Assembly (NCBI RefSeq): GCF_000179915.2
Contig: NC_014963.1
Location: 3,286,001 to 3,350,000 of the forward strand
Origin: Terriglobus saanensis SP1PR4
GTDB taxonomy: Bacteria; Acidobacteriota; Terriglobia; Terriglobales; Acidobacteriaceae
DNA length: 64,000 bases
Direction: 5' to 3'
The translations under genes were made by a program, and so were the position numbers. A model generated the notes under the pieces. That model ran no database searches and was not told where the DNA came from. It worked only from the letters and a program-made list of their open reading frames with translations. This document shows positions 50,845-60,152 of the stretch, one piece after another. Position 1 is the first letter of the stretch. The number at the start of each line of letters is the position of its first letter.

Positions 50845-52052
50845 CAGCTTCTCCAGTACGAAGATTCGGGGTAAGGTTGGTAGGTTACGGCGGCCAGCTC
50901 AGGTGTTTCGATGCGCTTCCCTTTAGCTTCACTTTCGACACCGGCGATCAGAAGCCCACTCGTCAGCAGTGTCCGTTCCACGGGATACTGCGTCTTGCCC
51001 GTAAGAAACATCTTCTCCGCGTTATAGACCAGCGGCGTAAAGAAGCTTGCCAACGTGGTGCGACCATCCGGCATTGGTAGATACATCTGTGTAGAGAAGG
51101 GCTTTGCCTGTCCTTCAATCTCCGCAGCAAAGGTGAAGTCTCTCACCATCCCGCCGAGGAGAAGCATGGTGCTCTTCAGGCCGTCGCGATGCTGATAGTG
51201 ATACGCAACCGGATTGGGCACGATGGTCTTCATCTGCTCGATGGTTGGAAGCATGTCCGTAAAAGTCGGAACTGCAGACCGCAACGTCGCGCTTCGACTA
51301 AGCGCCGCCTTGACCAGCTTCTGCGACCAGACATTGCTCTCGTACGCCTTCCAAAAGTTATCGCTGCGATACGTCTGCAACCACTCCACACCGGACTCAC
51401 CGCCCTTGCGCCGCTCCACCATGCACTGCAGCGTCTCCAGGCCATGGAAGTCGTAACTTCCCATCCCGCCGTATCCGATCGAGATCGCTTCTTTTACCGT
51501 GGCACCGGTTGGAAACTCGACCGAAGGAACTCTCCACGTCACCGCCAGGCTCGACCCTCCTTGAAAGGGAAAGTTGAGCTCCTTTGAAACCGCGACCATC
51601 TTCTTACACCAATCCCACTTCCACGAAAGTTCTTTATCGTTGAAGTAAGGCACGGCACGTCCACTGGCGCGAAAGACGGCGGTAATCTTTTCGAAAAACT
51701 CATAGTGAGGATGCATGGTGATGCCTTCGGGGCTCAGCGGATAGTTGCCATGCTCTCCAACGACCACCACTCCATCCACCGCAAGTTTGCCTGTGCCAAG
51801 GGTCAACGCGTCTTCAATGGAAGTCGCGATGCGCAGATGCGGATGCCTGCCTGAGCGCTCCTGCGTCAGATCGCCTTCGCCATCGCGCTGGTCCACATAG
51901 AGCGAAACCAGGTCCATCTCGGGATGGTGATATGCGCCATTCACTCCGTACCCTTCGAGGAAACGATCCACGATGTGTTGCGGGTGCAGCATTCGCTTAT
52001 AGGCGGTCACCACGGCTGCAAGCCGCGGACGCTTCGGTGTTGTTTCTGCCAT
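50844..52052 (-). CDS. Cytoplasmic-looking paralogue of the Tat protein, function unknown
   Basis: A 402-residue protein. The ATG at 52052 is chosen because GAGG stands eight bases upstream; an ATG 66 bases earlier has no such support. There is no signal sequence. It has the same order of motifs as its neighbour: VDQRDGEGD, LAVDGVVVVGEHGNYPLSPEG, RAVPYFNDKELSW, FPFQGGSSLAVTWRVP, CMVERRKGGESGVEW, MVRDFTFAAE and ERTLLTSGLLIAGVE. The N-terminal half resembles a Gfo/Idh-like Rossmann part with a VVGEHGNYP turn, but the usual dehydrogenase signatures are lost. It overlaps the next gene by one base and is divergent from the M19 dipeptidase gene (120 bases between). I do not recognise an enzyme activity. 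Confidence 0.7.
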   Translation of the reverse strand: MAETTPKRPRLAAVVTAYKRMLHPQHIVDRFLEGYGVNGAYHHPEMDLVSLYVDQRDGEGDLTQERSGRHPHLRIATSIEDALTLGTGKLAVDGVVVVGEHGNYPLSPEGITMHPHYEFFEKITAVFRASGRAVPYFNDKELSWKWDWCKKMVAVSKELNFPFQGGSSLAVTWRVPSVEFPTGATVKEAISIGYGGMGSYDFHGLETLQCMVERRKGGESGVEWLQTYRSDNFWKAYESNVWSQKLVKAALSRSATLRSAVPTFTDMLPTIEQMKTIVPNPVAYHYQHRDGLKSTMLLLGGMVRDFTFAAEIEGQAKPFSTQMYLPMPDGRTTLASFFTPLVYNAEKMFLTGKTQYPVERTLLTSGLLIAGVESEAKGKRIETPELAAVTYQPYPESSYWRS

Positions 52053-52172
52053 GGACAGAACCTCTTCTGGATGTGCGCTTTGCGACGAAGTATACATACG
52101 CCACATAACGAAGCACATAGGAGCTTTGTCCTACGCAAGCTGTACGCCGCAAGTCGTACACTCCAAGAAACC

Positions 52173-53417
52173 ATGCTTACTCGCCGCCGTTTTCTCCGAT
52201 ACGCCGCTGTCGCACCTGTTGCTCTGAGCCCCGCTGTATGGAGTGCCTCACCCTCCGTACCCCAGATCTCCGCACGCGCCATGACCATACACAAGCGCGC
52301 GTTGATCTTCGACGGACACGTGCATGCACTGGATCGCGAGTTCTATCACGGTGGAAGTATGGGAACACAAACGACCGTGGGCCAGTGGGACTTGCCACGC
52401 GCACGCGAAGGCGGAGTGGGAGCTTTCTTCCTCTCGGTCTTCACTCCGGAGGAGTACTACCCCGCACGATTTGAGACCAAGCAGGCGCTACGCAGAATCG
52501 ATCACGCGCTGCGTCAGCTGGAGATGAACCGCGATCACGTGGAACTCGCTCTGAACTCCGCCGATATCCAACGCATCCGCGCCAAGGGAAAGATGGCTGC
52601 TGTGCTCGATCTCGAAGGCAGCTACGACTTGGACGGCGACCTTGGTGTTCTCCGTGAACTGTACGCGCTCGGTCTGCGCTCTGCACAACTCTCCGCGCAC
52701 AACTGGAACCAGAACTACGCGGACGCCTGCTGCTCGCCTCCAAAATCGAATGGTCTGAACGATCACGGACGCGATGTGATTCGTGAGATGAATCGGCTGG
52801 GCATGGTCATCAACGTCTCTCACTCTTCCGACGAAACGATCTCGCAGGCCATCGATGTAAGCGACGTTCCGGTTGTCGCCACGCATCACGGTCTGCGAAC
52901 CGTGAACAATATTCCGAGAAACATGCCGGATATTCTGCTGAAGAAGCTCGCTGCGAAGGGCGGCATCTTCGGCTTCCAGATCGGCAGCGAGTTCGCCTAC
53001 CCCAAGGAATATGACTGGCTCACTGCACAACGGAAGAAGACGTTCTGGGACACCGCGAGCATTCCTGATCGCGTGAAGGGCAAGACAATCTACGAAGTAG
53101 ATGAGTTGGTTGCACCACAGTTCCCCATGCTCGGCGCACAGGTGCCGGAGTCCGTCATGATGAAAGTGGACGACTGGGTGGCTGTAGTCGATAAAGCAAT
53201 CGAATTGGTCGGAGAAGACCACGTCGCCATCGGTACAGACTTCGACGGTGGCCCCACGCTCGCACGCGGCATGCGTGACGTACGCGACCTCCCCATGATC
53301 ACCGATGCAATGCTGCGACGGGGATACTCCGAAGAGCGCATCGATAAATTCTGGGGCGGCAACTTGTTGCGCGTCTTCGGGCAAGTGACGCACGCGTCGA
53401 AGACTATAGCTTCCTGA
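52173..53417 (+). CDS. Membrane dipeptidase-like protein, peptidase M19 family, Tat-exported
   Basis: A 414-residue zinc-type amidohydrolase. The ATG at 52173 opens a twin-arginine signal (MLTRRRFLRYAAVAPVALSPA), close in wording to that of the exported protein at 50844. Family motifs follow: FDGHVHALD (metal HxD/H region), VLDLEGSYDLDGDL (bridging Glu), QLSAHNWNQNYADAC, NRLGMVINVSHSSDETISQA (shown by ends) with the metal His, VVATHHGLRTVNNIPRNM, and the C-terminal VAIGTDFDGGP with the catalytic Asp. All expected residues for renal-dipeptidase-like hydrolysis of dipeptides or D-amino-acid peptides appear. It stands divergent from the two unknown paralogues. Confidence 0.9.
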   Translation: MLTRRRFLRYAAVAPVALSPAVWSASPSVPQISARAMTIHKRALIFDGHVHALDREFYHGGSMGTQTTVGQWDLPRAREGGVGAFFLSVFTPEEYYPARFETKQALRRIDHALRQLEMNRDHVELALNSADIQRIRAKGKMAAVLDLEGSYDLDGDLGVLRELYALGLRSAQLSAHNWNQNYADACCSPPKSNGLNDHGRDVIREMNRLGMVINVSHSSDETISQAIDVSDVPVVATHHGLRTVNNIPRNMPDILLKKLAAKGGIFGFQIGSEFAYPKEYDWLTAQRKKTFWDTASIPDRVKGKTIYEVDELVAPQFPMLGAQVPESVMMKVDDWVAVVDKAIELVGEDHVAIGTDFDGGPTLARGMRDVRDLPMITDAMLRRGYSEERIDKFWGGNLLRVFGQVTHASKTIAS

Positions 53418-53441
53418 GTCTCTATGCGTCGAGGCTTAGCG

Positions 53442-54368
53442 TCATATGCCTTTCGCCGTTCGCGAAGCAAGCGCCTCATCCACGGACTTCGTCCACAACG
53501 GCATCGTCCACCCGAATATATCCCACAGCTTCGTGCAGTCCAGACGCGAGTTCAGAGGACGCTTCGCGGGCGTCGGGTACTCCGCGGTTGGGATAGGCAG
53601 GATCTCGGCGAAGGTCTGATCGGGATAACTTGCCTTTCCAAAAGCCACGATGTGCTTCGCGAAATCGAACCAGGTCGCTTCTCCTGTCCCGGCTGCGTGG
53701 TAGACACCGCTCTGGGTCCTCACAAGATCCTCCGCCCTTCGTCCCTCGCCTCCATCTTCCAGTTGACGAACAAGGTAGGCCGTCATCTCCGCCAAATCCG
53801 ATGCAGAAGTCGGCGCACCATGTTGGTCGTTGATGATCGACAGCTTTTCTTTTTCTCGCGCAAGCTTCGCAATAGTTCCCAAAAAGCTCCTGCCCTGCGC
53901 TGAGTAGACCCAGCTCGTTCGAAAAATAAGATGGGCTGCGCCCGATGCAGCTAAGGCGCGCTCCCCATCCAGCTTGGTCTGTCCGTAGACGTTCAATGGA
54001 CCAGTGCTATCGGTCTCTTTCCAGGGAGCACTTCCACTTCCGTCAAAGACGTAGTCGGTAGAAAAAGCAATCACAGCGGCCCCGATCCGCTTGGCTTCTT
54101 CTCCAAAGACGCCGGGAGCGACCGCATTCACCGCATGAGCAATCTCAGGTTCGGTCTCGGCTCGATCCACGGCCGTGTACGCCCCGGGATGCACGACCCA
54201 ACGTGGTCTGACGGCAAGCATCGTCCTGCGAATCGACGCAGCATCGCTCAAGTCCAGTTCGGATCGAGTCGGCGCGACCACCGTTCCCAAAGAAGCTAGT
54301 AACGGTTGAAGAGCCGCACCCAATTGTCCAGTGGACCCGGTGAGCAGAATTCTATTGTTCAAGGACAA
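53442..54368 (-). CDS. rfbD: dTDP-4-dehydrorhamnose reductase
   Basis: A 308-residue short-chain-reductase-type protein that makes dTDP-L-rhamnose by NADPH reduction. The Rossmann motif GSTGQLG is at residues 10-16. The catalytic STDYVFDG and YGQTKLDGE (YxxxK) are in place, and the family pattern HPGAYTAVDRAETEPEIAHAVN is visible. The length is typical. It is downstream of manC with 27 bases between and is probably co-transcribed. The other rhamnose-pathway genes (rfbA, B, C) are not in the window. Confidence 0.95.
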   Translation of the reverse strand: MSLNNRILLTGSTGQLGAALQPLLASLGTVVAPTRSELDLSDAASIRRTMLAVRPRWVVHPGAYTAVDRAETEPEIAHAVNAVAPGVFGEEAKRIGAAVIAFSTDYVFDGSGSAPWKETDSTGPLNVYGQTKLDGERALAASGAAHLIFRTSWVYSAQGRSFLGTIAKLAREKEKLSIINDQHGAPTSASDLAEMTAYLVRQLEDGGEGRRAEDLVRTQSGVYHAAGTGEATWFDFAKHIVAFGKASYPDQTFAEILPIPTAEYPTPAKRPLNSRLDCTKLWDIFGWTMPLWTKSVDEALASRTAKGI

Positions 54369-54395
54369 GTTCGCTGTCTTTCTGCATGGCGCGAT

Positions 54396-55547
54396 TTAGG
54401 TGAATTGTTGAAGACCCTTTGCGTTCAGGGCCTTGACCACTCCCCCAACTTCCTGTGCCCCTTCGCGCGTTGTGATCAGAAGTGCATCCTCGGTTTCTAC
54501 AACGACGAGATCGTGCACACCGACGAGAGCAACCTGCTTCCCAGGAGCGTAAACGTAGTTCCCCGTGGAAGCCAGAACCACACTTCCGCTCGAATCCACA
54601 ACGTTCGCGTGAATATCGCAGGAACTCGTCTGCTGAGAGATCTGATGTTCATGCAGAGCAGTCCAGGAACCAAGATCGTTCCAGCCAAACTCCGCGGGGA
54701 TACAGTACACGTTGGATGCGGACTCGCCCTTTGCGGACCGAGGTTCGAGCACGGCGTAGTCGATGCTGATGTTTTCGCAAAGAGGATAGACGCGCGCAAA
54801 GGTCTCTTCGAAGTGCGATGTTCCATTGGCATCCGCAATCTCCTGCAGCTGCCCTGCCAAGTCGGGCGAATGCTCTCGGAGCGCGTTGCAAAGCGTCTTT
54901 GCGCTCCACAAAAAGATTCCACTGTTCCACGCAAATCGGCCAGAAGCTACAAACTCTGCGGCGCGCTTCCGATCCGGCTTCTCTGTGAAGCGATGAACGT
55001 GACGCGCAGGAAGTGGGAGCCCTTGGACGACGGAGGCAGCATCGCCCTGCTCAATGTATCCATAACCGGTCTCGGGCCTCGTCGGCGGAACTCCCAACAC
55101 GACGATATTTTCTCCCGCAGCAGCGATTGCGATGCCGGTTCCCAGAGCCACAGCGAAACGATGCGGATCCATGATGACGTGGTCCGACGGGAAGATCCCG
55201 ATCACCGCATTCGGCTGTTCGCGCTCCAGCAAAAAGGCCGCCAGGCCACAAGCGGGCGCGGTATTTCTCGCCGCAGGTTCACAGATAATGTTCTCAGGAA
55301 GAACCTCGGGAAGCTGCGTCTGAATCGTTTGAGCAATCGTATCGTTCGCGATGATCCGGATGTTCTCTTTGGCCGCAACCAGAACAAGTCGATCCACCGT
55401 CTGCTGGATCATCGTGCGGTCGCCGTCGAGAGCCAGCACCTGCTTGGCGCGTGCACGGCGACTGCGCGGCCAGAAACGCGTTCCGCTGCCTCCTGCAAGA
55501 ATCACGGGAATGAAGACAGCTTTCGGATCTTGTGCTTCAGAATGCAT
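54396..55547 (-). CDS. manC: Mannose-1-phosphate guanylyltransferase
   Basis: A 383-residue enzyme that makes GDP-mannose from mannose 1-phosphate and GTP. The nucleotide-binding pyrophosphorylase signature VILAGGSGTRFWPRSR is near residue 15, FPSDHVI near 115, FTEKPD near 185 and NSGIFLW near 205. The short length lacks the C-terminal cupin phosphomannose-isomerase domain of AlgA/ManC fusions, so it is the single-function form. It may supply sugar nucleotides for surface polysaccharide together with rfbD. The conserved lysine region RAKQVLALDG differs slightly from the common KQFL. Confidence 0.95.
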   Translation of the reverse strand: MHSEAQDPKAVFIPVILAGGSGTRFWPRSRRARAKQVLALDGDRTMIQQTVDRLVLVAAKENIRIIANDTIAQTIQTQLPEVLPENIICEPAARNTAPACGLAAFLLEREQPNAVIGIFPSDHVIMDPHRFAVALGTGIAIAAAGENIVVLGVPPTRPETGYGYIEQGDAASVVQGLPLPARHVHRFTEKPDRKRAAEFVASGRFAWNSGIFLWSAKTLCNALREHSPDLAGQLQEIADANGTSHFEETFARVYPLCENISIDYAVLEPRSAKGESASNVYCIPAEFGWNDLGSWTALHEHQISQQTSSCDIHANVVDSSGSVVLASTGNYVYAPGKQVALVGVHDLVVVETEDALLITTREGAQEVGGVVKALNAKGLQQFT

Positions 55548-55728
55548 GCATACTCCTCTTCGATCTGGTTTCCGTGGGAGACCTATTCCGCAGTCATATT
55601 GTCAGCATAAAGGAAAAGGAGGACGTCGCAGAACCAAGGATGACCATCACAGAAGATGACATAGTCAGAGATACCCTTGTACGGATACGATGGACACCGG
55701 CAGTATACAAAAAGTGGAGTGCGCTGAA

Positions 55729-56841
55729 ATGAAGCTACTTTGGACGGGAATACTCATGACGGGTTTGACAGCAGGATTAGGTATAAACGCACATGCGGCA
55801 GTAACCAAAGCACCTTTTGGCAAGCTTCCCGACGGTAAAGCCGTTGAAATCTACACTCTGAAAAGTGCCACGGTCGAAGCGCGAGTAATGACCTTCGGCG
55901 CTCGTATCGTCAGCGTACGCACGCCAGATCGCGCCGGGCATGTGGCCGACGTAGTGCTCGGCTACGAAAATATCGAAGGATATCTCGCAGACAAGAAAAC
56001 ATACTTTGGTGCGATTGTGGGTCGCTATGGCAACCGTATCGCAGGCGGCAAGTTTTCACTCGACGGCAAGTCCTACCAGGTTCCTACAAACGATCATGGC
56101 AACTCCCTGCACGGGGGTACCAGTGGTTTCGATCAAAAGCTCTGGACGGCCAAAGAAGTCAGCAACGGAGTTGAGATGACTTTGGTTAGTCCTGACGAAG
56201 ATATGGGCTTCCCCGGCACGCTCACAACGCACGTTACCTACACGCTCGTGGGAAACGCCCTCCATATCGACTACGTCTCAACCTCGGACAAAGACACCGT
56301 TCTGAACCTCACAAACCACAGCTACTTCAACCTGAATGGAGACGGCGCCAGCGACATTCTGAGCCACTCCATCACGATCGACTCCGAGCATTTCACTCCA
56401 GTGGATGCCACGCTCATCACGACCGGCAACATGGATACCGTAGCCGGGACGCCGATGGACTTCCGCCAACCCCACACCATGGGTGAGCGTATCAACAGCG
56501 ACTTTGCACAACTCAAACTCGGTGGCGGCTATGACCACAACTGGATCCTGAACGGACCCAACGGCGTAATCAAGCGCGCCGCCTTTGTGCTGGATGCTAC
56601 GACCGGACGCACGCTCACCGTCACCACCACCGAACCGGGCGTACAGTTTTACACCGGCAACTTCCTCGATGGTTCATTCAAGGGCAAGAACGGAATCAGC
56701 TACGGCAAACGAACAGGCTTCTGCCTGGAGACGCAGCACTATCCGGACTCGCCCAATCACCCCGGCTTCCCTTCCACAGAACTGAAGCCTGGACAAATCG
56801 CAAAGTCGACCACGATCTTCACCTTCGGTGTTCAGAAGTAG
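55729..56841 (+). CDS. galM: Galactose mutarotase (aldose 1-epimerase), exported
   Basis: A 370-residue periplasmic-type epimerase of the GalM family. The ATG at 55729 follows GGAG and opens a signal peptide (LLWTGILMTGLTAGLGINAHA). The family shows as GYENIEGYLADKKTYFGAIVGRYGNRIAGGKF (ends GYENIEGYL and GAIVGRYGNRIA), the catalytic His in LTNHSYFNLNG and the catalytic Glu in FCLETQHYPDSPNHP. It interconverts the alpha and beta anomers of sugars such as those released from pectin side chains. It is divergent from the manC gene and convergent with the pectin locus; the pathway link is inference. Confidence 0.93.
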   Translation: MKLLWTGILMTGLTAGLGINAHAAVTKAPFGKLPDGKAVEIYTLKSATVEARVMTFGARIVSVRTPDRAGHVADVVLGYENIEGYLADKKTYFGAIVGRYGNRIAGGKFSLDGKSYQVPTNDHGNSLHGGTSGFDQKLWTAKEVSNGVEMTLVSPDEDMGFPGTLTTHVTYTLVGNALHIDYVSTSDKDTVLNLTNHSYFNLNGDGASDILSHSITIDSEHFTPVDATLITTGNMDTVAGTPMDFRQPHTMGERINSDFAQLKLGGGYDHNWILNGPNGVIKRAAFVLDATTGRTLTVTTTEPGVQFYTGNFLDGSFKGKNGISYGKRTGFCLETQHYPDSPNHPGFPSTELKPGQIAKSTTIFTFGVQK

Positions 56842-56867
56842 ACTGCGATTCTTGGAGCCTCAGCCAT

Positions 56868-58058
56868 TCATTTCGTCGCACGGCTGAGGCGCTCCATCTC
56901 GCTTCCTGCCAGTAGAAAAGCTCCAAGCCCCTTGAGATCGTTCGTTACCACTTTTTCGTGAATGTAGTACTCATAGGTTCCTGAGCGATACGGTTTGCCC
57001 CCAAGACCTGAGACAGCAACCGTGCCCTCCAACTGCAATCCTTTGCCGTCCGCCATTGGCTTTACAAAAGCCCGTTCGATCTCCTTCCAGCCCAACAGCG
57101 CAGCGCTCTTGTACCTGGGTTCAATCCAGCCCAACCGCGATCCCTTCGCCATCGCATACACAAACATGCAGGCGGCAGAAGACTCTTCAAAATTTGCAGG
57201 CTCGTCCGGGCCCGTCAGAACATCACGCCATAGACCGCTCCTGGAACTCTGGGTCGCAACGATCGCGGCCGCAGTACGATTGAGCGCTCCGATAAGGGCC
57301 ACACGCTGCGGATGATCGCGTGGAAACCACTCCAACACATCGACCAGAGCCATCGCATACCATCCCATCGCCCGTGCCCACACCTCGGGCGAGAGTCCCG
57401 TTGTTTTATTGGCCCACGCCATCTGCTTGCTCTCGTCCCAGCCGTGGAAGAGCAAACCCGTCTTCGGATCACGCATATGCTCATCCATCAGCAAGAGTTG
57501 ATGCACAATGTCCGAGAAGTCCTTCTCTTCTCCGAACATCTTCGCGTAAGCCGCGTAAAACGGCTCCGCCATATACGCCCCGTCGAGCCACATCTGGTTG
57601 GGATAGATCTGCTTGTGCCAGAAACCACCGTTCTCCAGACGAGGCTGGGTTTCAAGTTCCATGCGCATCGCTTGTGCCGTCGCTGCATATCGCTTATCGT
57701 GCGTCTCTCCATAAAGAAACAGTGCAGCGCGCCCCATCTCAAGGTCGTCGAGCGAGTGCGCCTCCGGTTTGAACTCTTTCACCTCTCCATGGCCGGTCAG
57801 CAGCGGATCGACGGTGGCACGCACATATTCCAGGTAGCGCGGGTCTCTGGTGGCCTGATACATCGCCGCCATGCCGTCGAGCAAAGTACCCACCTCATAC
57901 TTCCAACCCGTCGAGCCTCGATACAGCATCCGGCCTGAAGCTTCACTCTGCGTCTCCGCCAGCACCGTATCTGCCATCTGGCGCGGTGTGGATACCGGAG
58001 CCGCAGCCAGCGCAGTCGCACTCAAAACAGCGAGACATGGAGCAAGATATTTCCGCAT
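56868..58058 (-). CDS. Unsaturated rhamnogalacturonyl hydrolase, GH105
   Basis: A 396-residue alpha/alpha-barrel enzyme that removes unsaturated uronic acid from rhamnogalacturonan fragments. The ATG at 58058 is preferred because it opens a signal peptide (LAPCLAVLSATALAAAP) and has AGAGGAAG about eight bases upstream. Barrel motifs visible are GTLLDGMAAMYQATRDPRY, the catalytic region NQMWLDGAYMAEPFYAAYA with the general-acid Asp (WLDGxYM), WARAMGWYAMALVDVLEWFP, SSRSGLWRDVLTGPDEPANFEESSAACMFVYAMAKG (ends shown) and SGTYEYYIHEKVVTNDLKG. All agree with YteR-like GH105. It starts 26 bases after the LacI regulator gene, so it is probably in its operon. Confidence 0.93.
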   Translation of the reverse strand: MRKYLAPCLAVLSATALAAAPVSTPRQMADTVLAETQSEASGRMLYRGSTGWKYEVGTLLDGMAAMYQATRDPRYLEYVRATVDPLLTGHGEVKEFKPEAHSLDDLEMGRAALFLYGETHDKRYAATAQAMRMELETQPRLENGGFWHKQIYPNQMWLDGAYMAEPFYAAYAKMFGEEKDFSDIVHQLLLMDEHMRDPKTGLLFHGWDESKQMAWANKTTGLSPEVWARAMGWYAMALVDVLEWFPRDHPQRVALIGALNRTAAAIVATQSSRSGLWRDVLTGPDEPANFEESSAACMFVYAMAKGSRLGWIEPRYKSAALLGWKEIERAFVKPMADGKGLQLEGTVAVSGLGGKPYRSGTYEYYIHEKVVTNDLKGLGAFLLAGSEMERLSRATK

Positions 58059-58084
58059 GCGACCGCTTCCTCTCCGACAACTTT

Positions 58085-59080
58085 CTAGGAACATCCACAC
58101 GAGCGGCGATAGACCAACTGCCCCGGAAGCGCGATGTTCTGCGGCTCCATCAACTCACCATCTTCAATTCGGCGGAAGAGGATATTCGTCGCGTGCCGCA
58201 TCATGTTCTCAGTCGGCTGCCGAACTACGGAGAGCGGCGGATCCACCAGCGATGCCAGATCAAAGTCGTCAAATCCCAGCATTGGGATGCGGTCCTCGCG
58301 CGCGAAAGCAAGCTCATCGAACGCAAGAAGAATCGTCTGCGTCACACGATTGCTGAAGGACAACAGCGCATCCGGTCGTCTCTGTCCGAGGAAGCTGGAC
58401 GTCAGGGCGTAGCGAAGCTGGTCGTGGTCGGGAGCTTGAATCAGTATGGTGTCGAGGTTCTTCTCCGCCATCGCTTCGACATAGCCCTGCCACCTCTGCT
58501 GAAAGCTGGCGATCTCCGGACGGCTGATCACCGCGGCGATGTGCTTATAACCATGACTCAGCAGATGCTCCGTTGCAGTGCGCGCCGCTTCTCGGTTGCG
58601 CAGCACCACCGAATCCATCTCCGGCGAAATCAATCGATCAATGGCAACCACCGGTGTGCCGGGAAGTGCGGAGCGAAGCTCCTCCAACGTAGACCCTGCC
58701 GCCGGTGCCAGAATCAGCCCGTCCGCGCGATAGCGCCGAATGGTGGCAAGCTGAACAGCCTGCTGTTTCCGCGACTCCTGATGCGTCAGCAGAATCACAG
58801 CAGATCCACGCCTCCCCACTTCTTCTTCAATCAACTGCACGGCGCGACTGTAAAACATATTCGAAACCTGCGGGATGATGACACCAATCGTCCGTGTTCT
58901 GCCGACGCGCAGTGCGCGCGCCGTCTCATCCGGGTGATACCCCAGTTGCACAATCGCCTCTGCAACGCGAATCGCCACCTCGGGGCTGACGCTCACGCCG
59001 CGAAGGTGACGCGAAACAGTAGACGCACCTACGTTAGCCAGTTTCGCAACATCGGTAACCGTGGGACGACGCTTCTTCAT
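58085..59080 (-). CDS. LacI-family transcriptional regulator
   Basis: A 331-residue repressor. The helix-turn-helix is at the N-terminus (TVTDVAKLANVGASTVSRHL, exactly the family form), the hinge helix follows (PDETARALRVGRTRTIG), then the periplasmic-binding-protein-like core with VIIPQVSNMFYSRAVQL and FDDFDLASLVDPPLSVVRQP (ends shown). It is of the GntR-like LacI subgroup often found with sugar-acid utilisation genes. It lies between the GH105 gene and the pectinesterase gene on the same strand. It probably responds to a pectin-derived oligosaccharide or uronate and controls the pectin locus. Confidence 0.94.
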   Translation of the reverse strand: MKKRRPTVTDVAKLANVGASTVSRHLRGVSVSPEVAIRVAEAIVQLGYHPDETARALRVGRTRTIGVIIPQVSNMFYSRAVQLIEEEVGRRGSAVILLTHQESRKQQAVQLATIRRYRADGLILAPAAGSTLEELRSALPGTPVVAIDRLISPEMDSVVLRNREAARTATEHLLSHGYKHIAAVISRPEIASFQQRWQGYVEAMAEKNLDTILIQAPDHDQLRYALTSSFLGQRRPDALLSFSNRVTQTILLAFDELAFAREDRIPMLGFDDFDLASLVDPPLSVVRQPTENMMRHATNILFRRIEDGELMEPQNIALPGQLVYRRSCGCS

Positions 59081-59147
59081 TCTTCTCCGCGAAACAGGTG
59101 GATCTATAGATCGCTGTTGAGAGTTAAATAAAGCCTACAAAGAGCCA

Positions 59148-60140
59148 TCATGGCAAGTTCGCCGCCTCGCGCACGGGATTCCAGTGATCTTTCCCTGCGA
59201 GAAACTCCAACGTCCCAAACGGAATAGCCTGTCGCGCCGTCAGTTGATGCGACCAAGACACACGCGACTCGGCTCGCGCACCTGGCCCCGAACTGTTTCG
59301 CTCGGCATAGAAGGTATCGCGGGGTTCATCTCCATGCTTCCAGGGAGACCAACCCTCCGGGCTTAGAGATGCTGGCAGCTCTGTATCTAGAAAAACGACG
59401 CGCGAATAGAGTCTCCATGGCCTACCTAAATAGAAAACCTTGTCGCCGAAATCATCCGCTGTCACACGGGAGTGCTGAAAGACGAACCCAGTAGCCTGCC
59501 ATGGCTGCGTCCGCGACTGCGCCGTAAGATATCCCGGTCGAGCAATATGAATTTCGCTCTTCTCGAAGACCGCCGCCGCATTGCCAAAGATAAAATCCAC
59601 GCCCCCCTGAATGTACGAATCCACGTAGTATTGTCGGCCAAAGTTTGCGAGAAGTGTGTCCTGATCCCCGAGAAAGCGACACCGTTTGAAGATGGCTCGG
59701 TCGGAATGAACGGCGATCGCGACCGCTTGCCCGTTGTTGCCAGCAGTATTTTCAAAGGTGATATTGTCAGCTTGAAAGCCATCTCCATTCACCTCCACCG
59801 TTTCGCTGAAAAAGGTGCTCTGAGAAGTTTTCGCGTTCTGCGCAGCCGTAATTACCACCTGTGAAGGATCGCTTCCAGTCCCCAGCAATGTCGTGCGGGC
59901 GCGCAAGGGAGAGACCCAGACTCGCTCTCGATATGTCCCCGGCGCGATATGCAGGTAAAGACGGCCTCTCGGTCCAACGTCCGGCGCATGATCCAACGCC
60001 ATCTGAATCGTCGGAAAATCGTCTGTGCTCGCCGTCGTCCCGGTAGACGTGGGTGACACATGAATATGGACGTCCTGAGCCTCAAGTAAAGAACAGGAGA
60101 GCAGCGTAAACAGGACCATCATATAACTGCGAAGGAGCAT
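59148..60140 (-). CDS. Pectinesterase (pectin methylesterase), CE8
   Basis: A 330-residue exported right-handed beta-helix enzyme that removes methyl esters from homogalacturonan. A signal peptide (MMVLFTLLSCSLLEAQ) starts it. Family motifs are all present: FPTIQMALDHAP, GTYRERV, GDQDTLLANFGRQYY with the catalytic Asp, VDFIFGNAAAVFEKSEI with the second Asp and LGRPWRLYSRVVFLDTELP with the Arg and Trp of the active site. It is followed (68 bases) by the LacI gene and preceded, with 12 bases between, by the GH28 gene. It prepares pectin for GH28. Confidence 0.95.
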   Translation of the reverse strand: MLLRSYMMVLFTLLSCSLLEAQDVHIHVSPTSTGTTASTDDFPTIQMALDHAPDVGPRGRLYLHIAPGTYRERVWVSPLRARTTLLGTGSDPSQVVITAAQNAKTSQSTFFSETVEVNGDGFQADNITFENTAGNNGQAVAIAVHSDRAIFKRCRFLGDQDTLLANFGRQYYVDSYIQGGVDFIFGNAAAVFEKSEIHIARPGYLTAQSRTQPWQATGFVFQHSRVTADDFGDKVFYLGRPWRLYSRVVFLDTELPASLSPEGWSPWKHGDEPRDTFYAERNSSGPGARAESRVSWSHQLTARQAIPFGTLEFLAGKDHWNPVREAANLP

Positions 60141-60152
60141 TCCATCCCCTCT

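Noticed and set aside
51924-52172. Longer N-terminus of the M19 dipeptidase, overlapping the divergent gene
   Set aside because: It would overlap the start of the opposite gene; ATG 52173 opens a proper twin-arginine signal.
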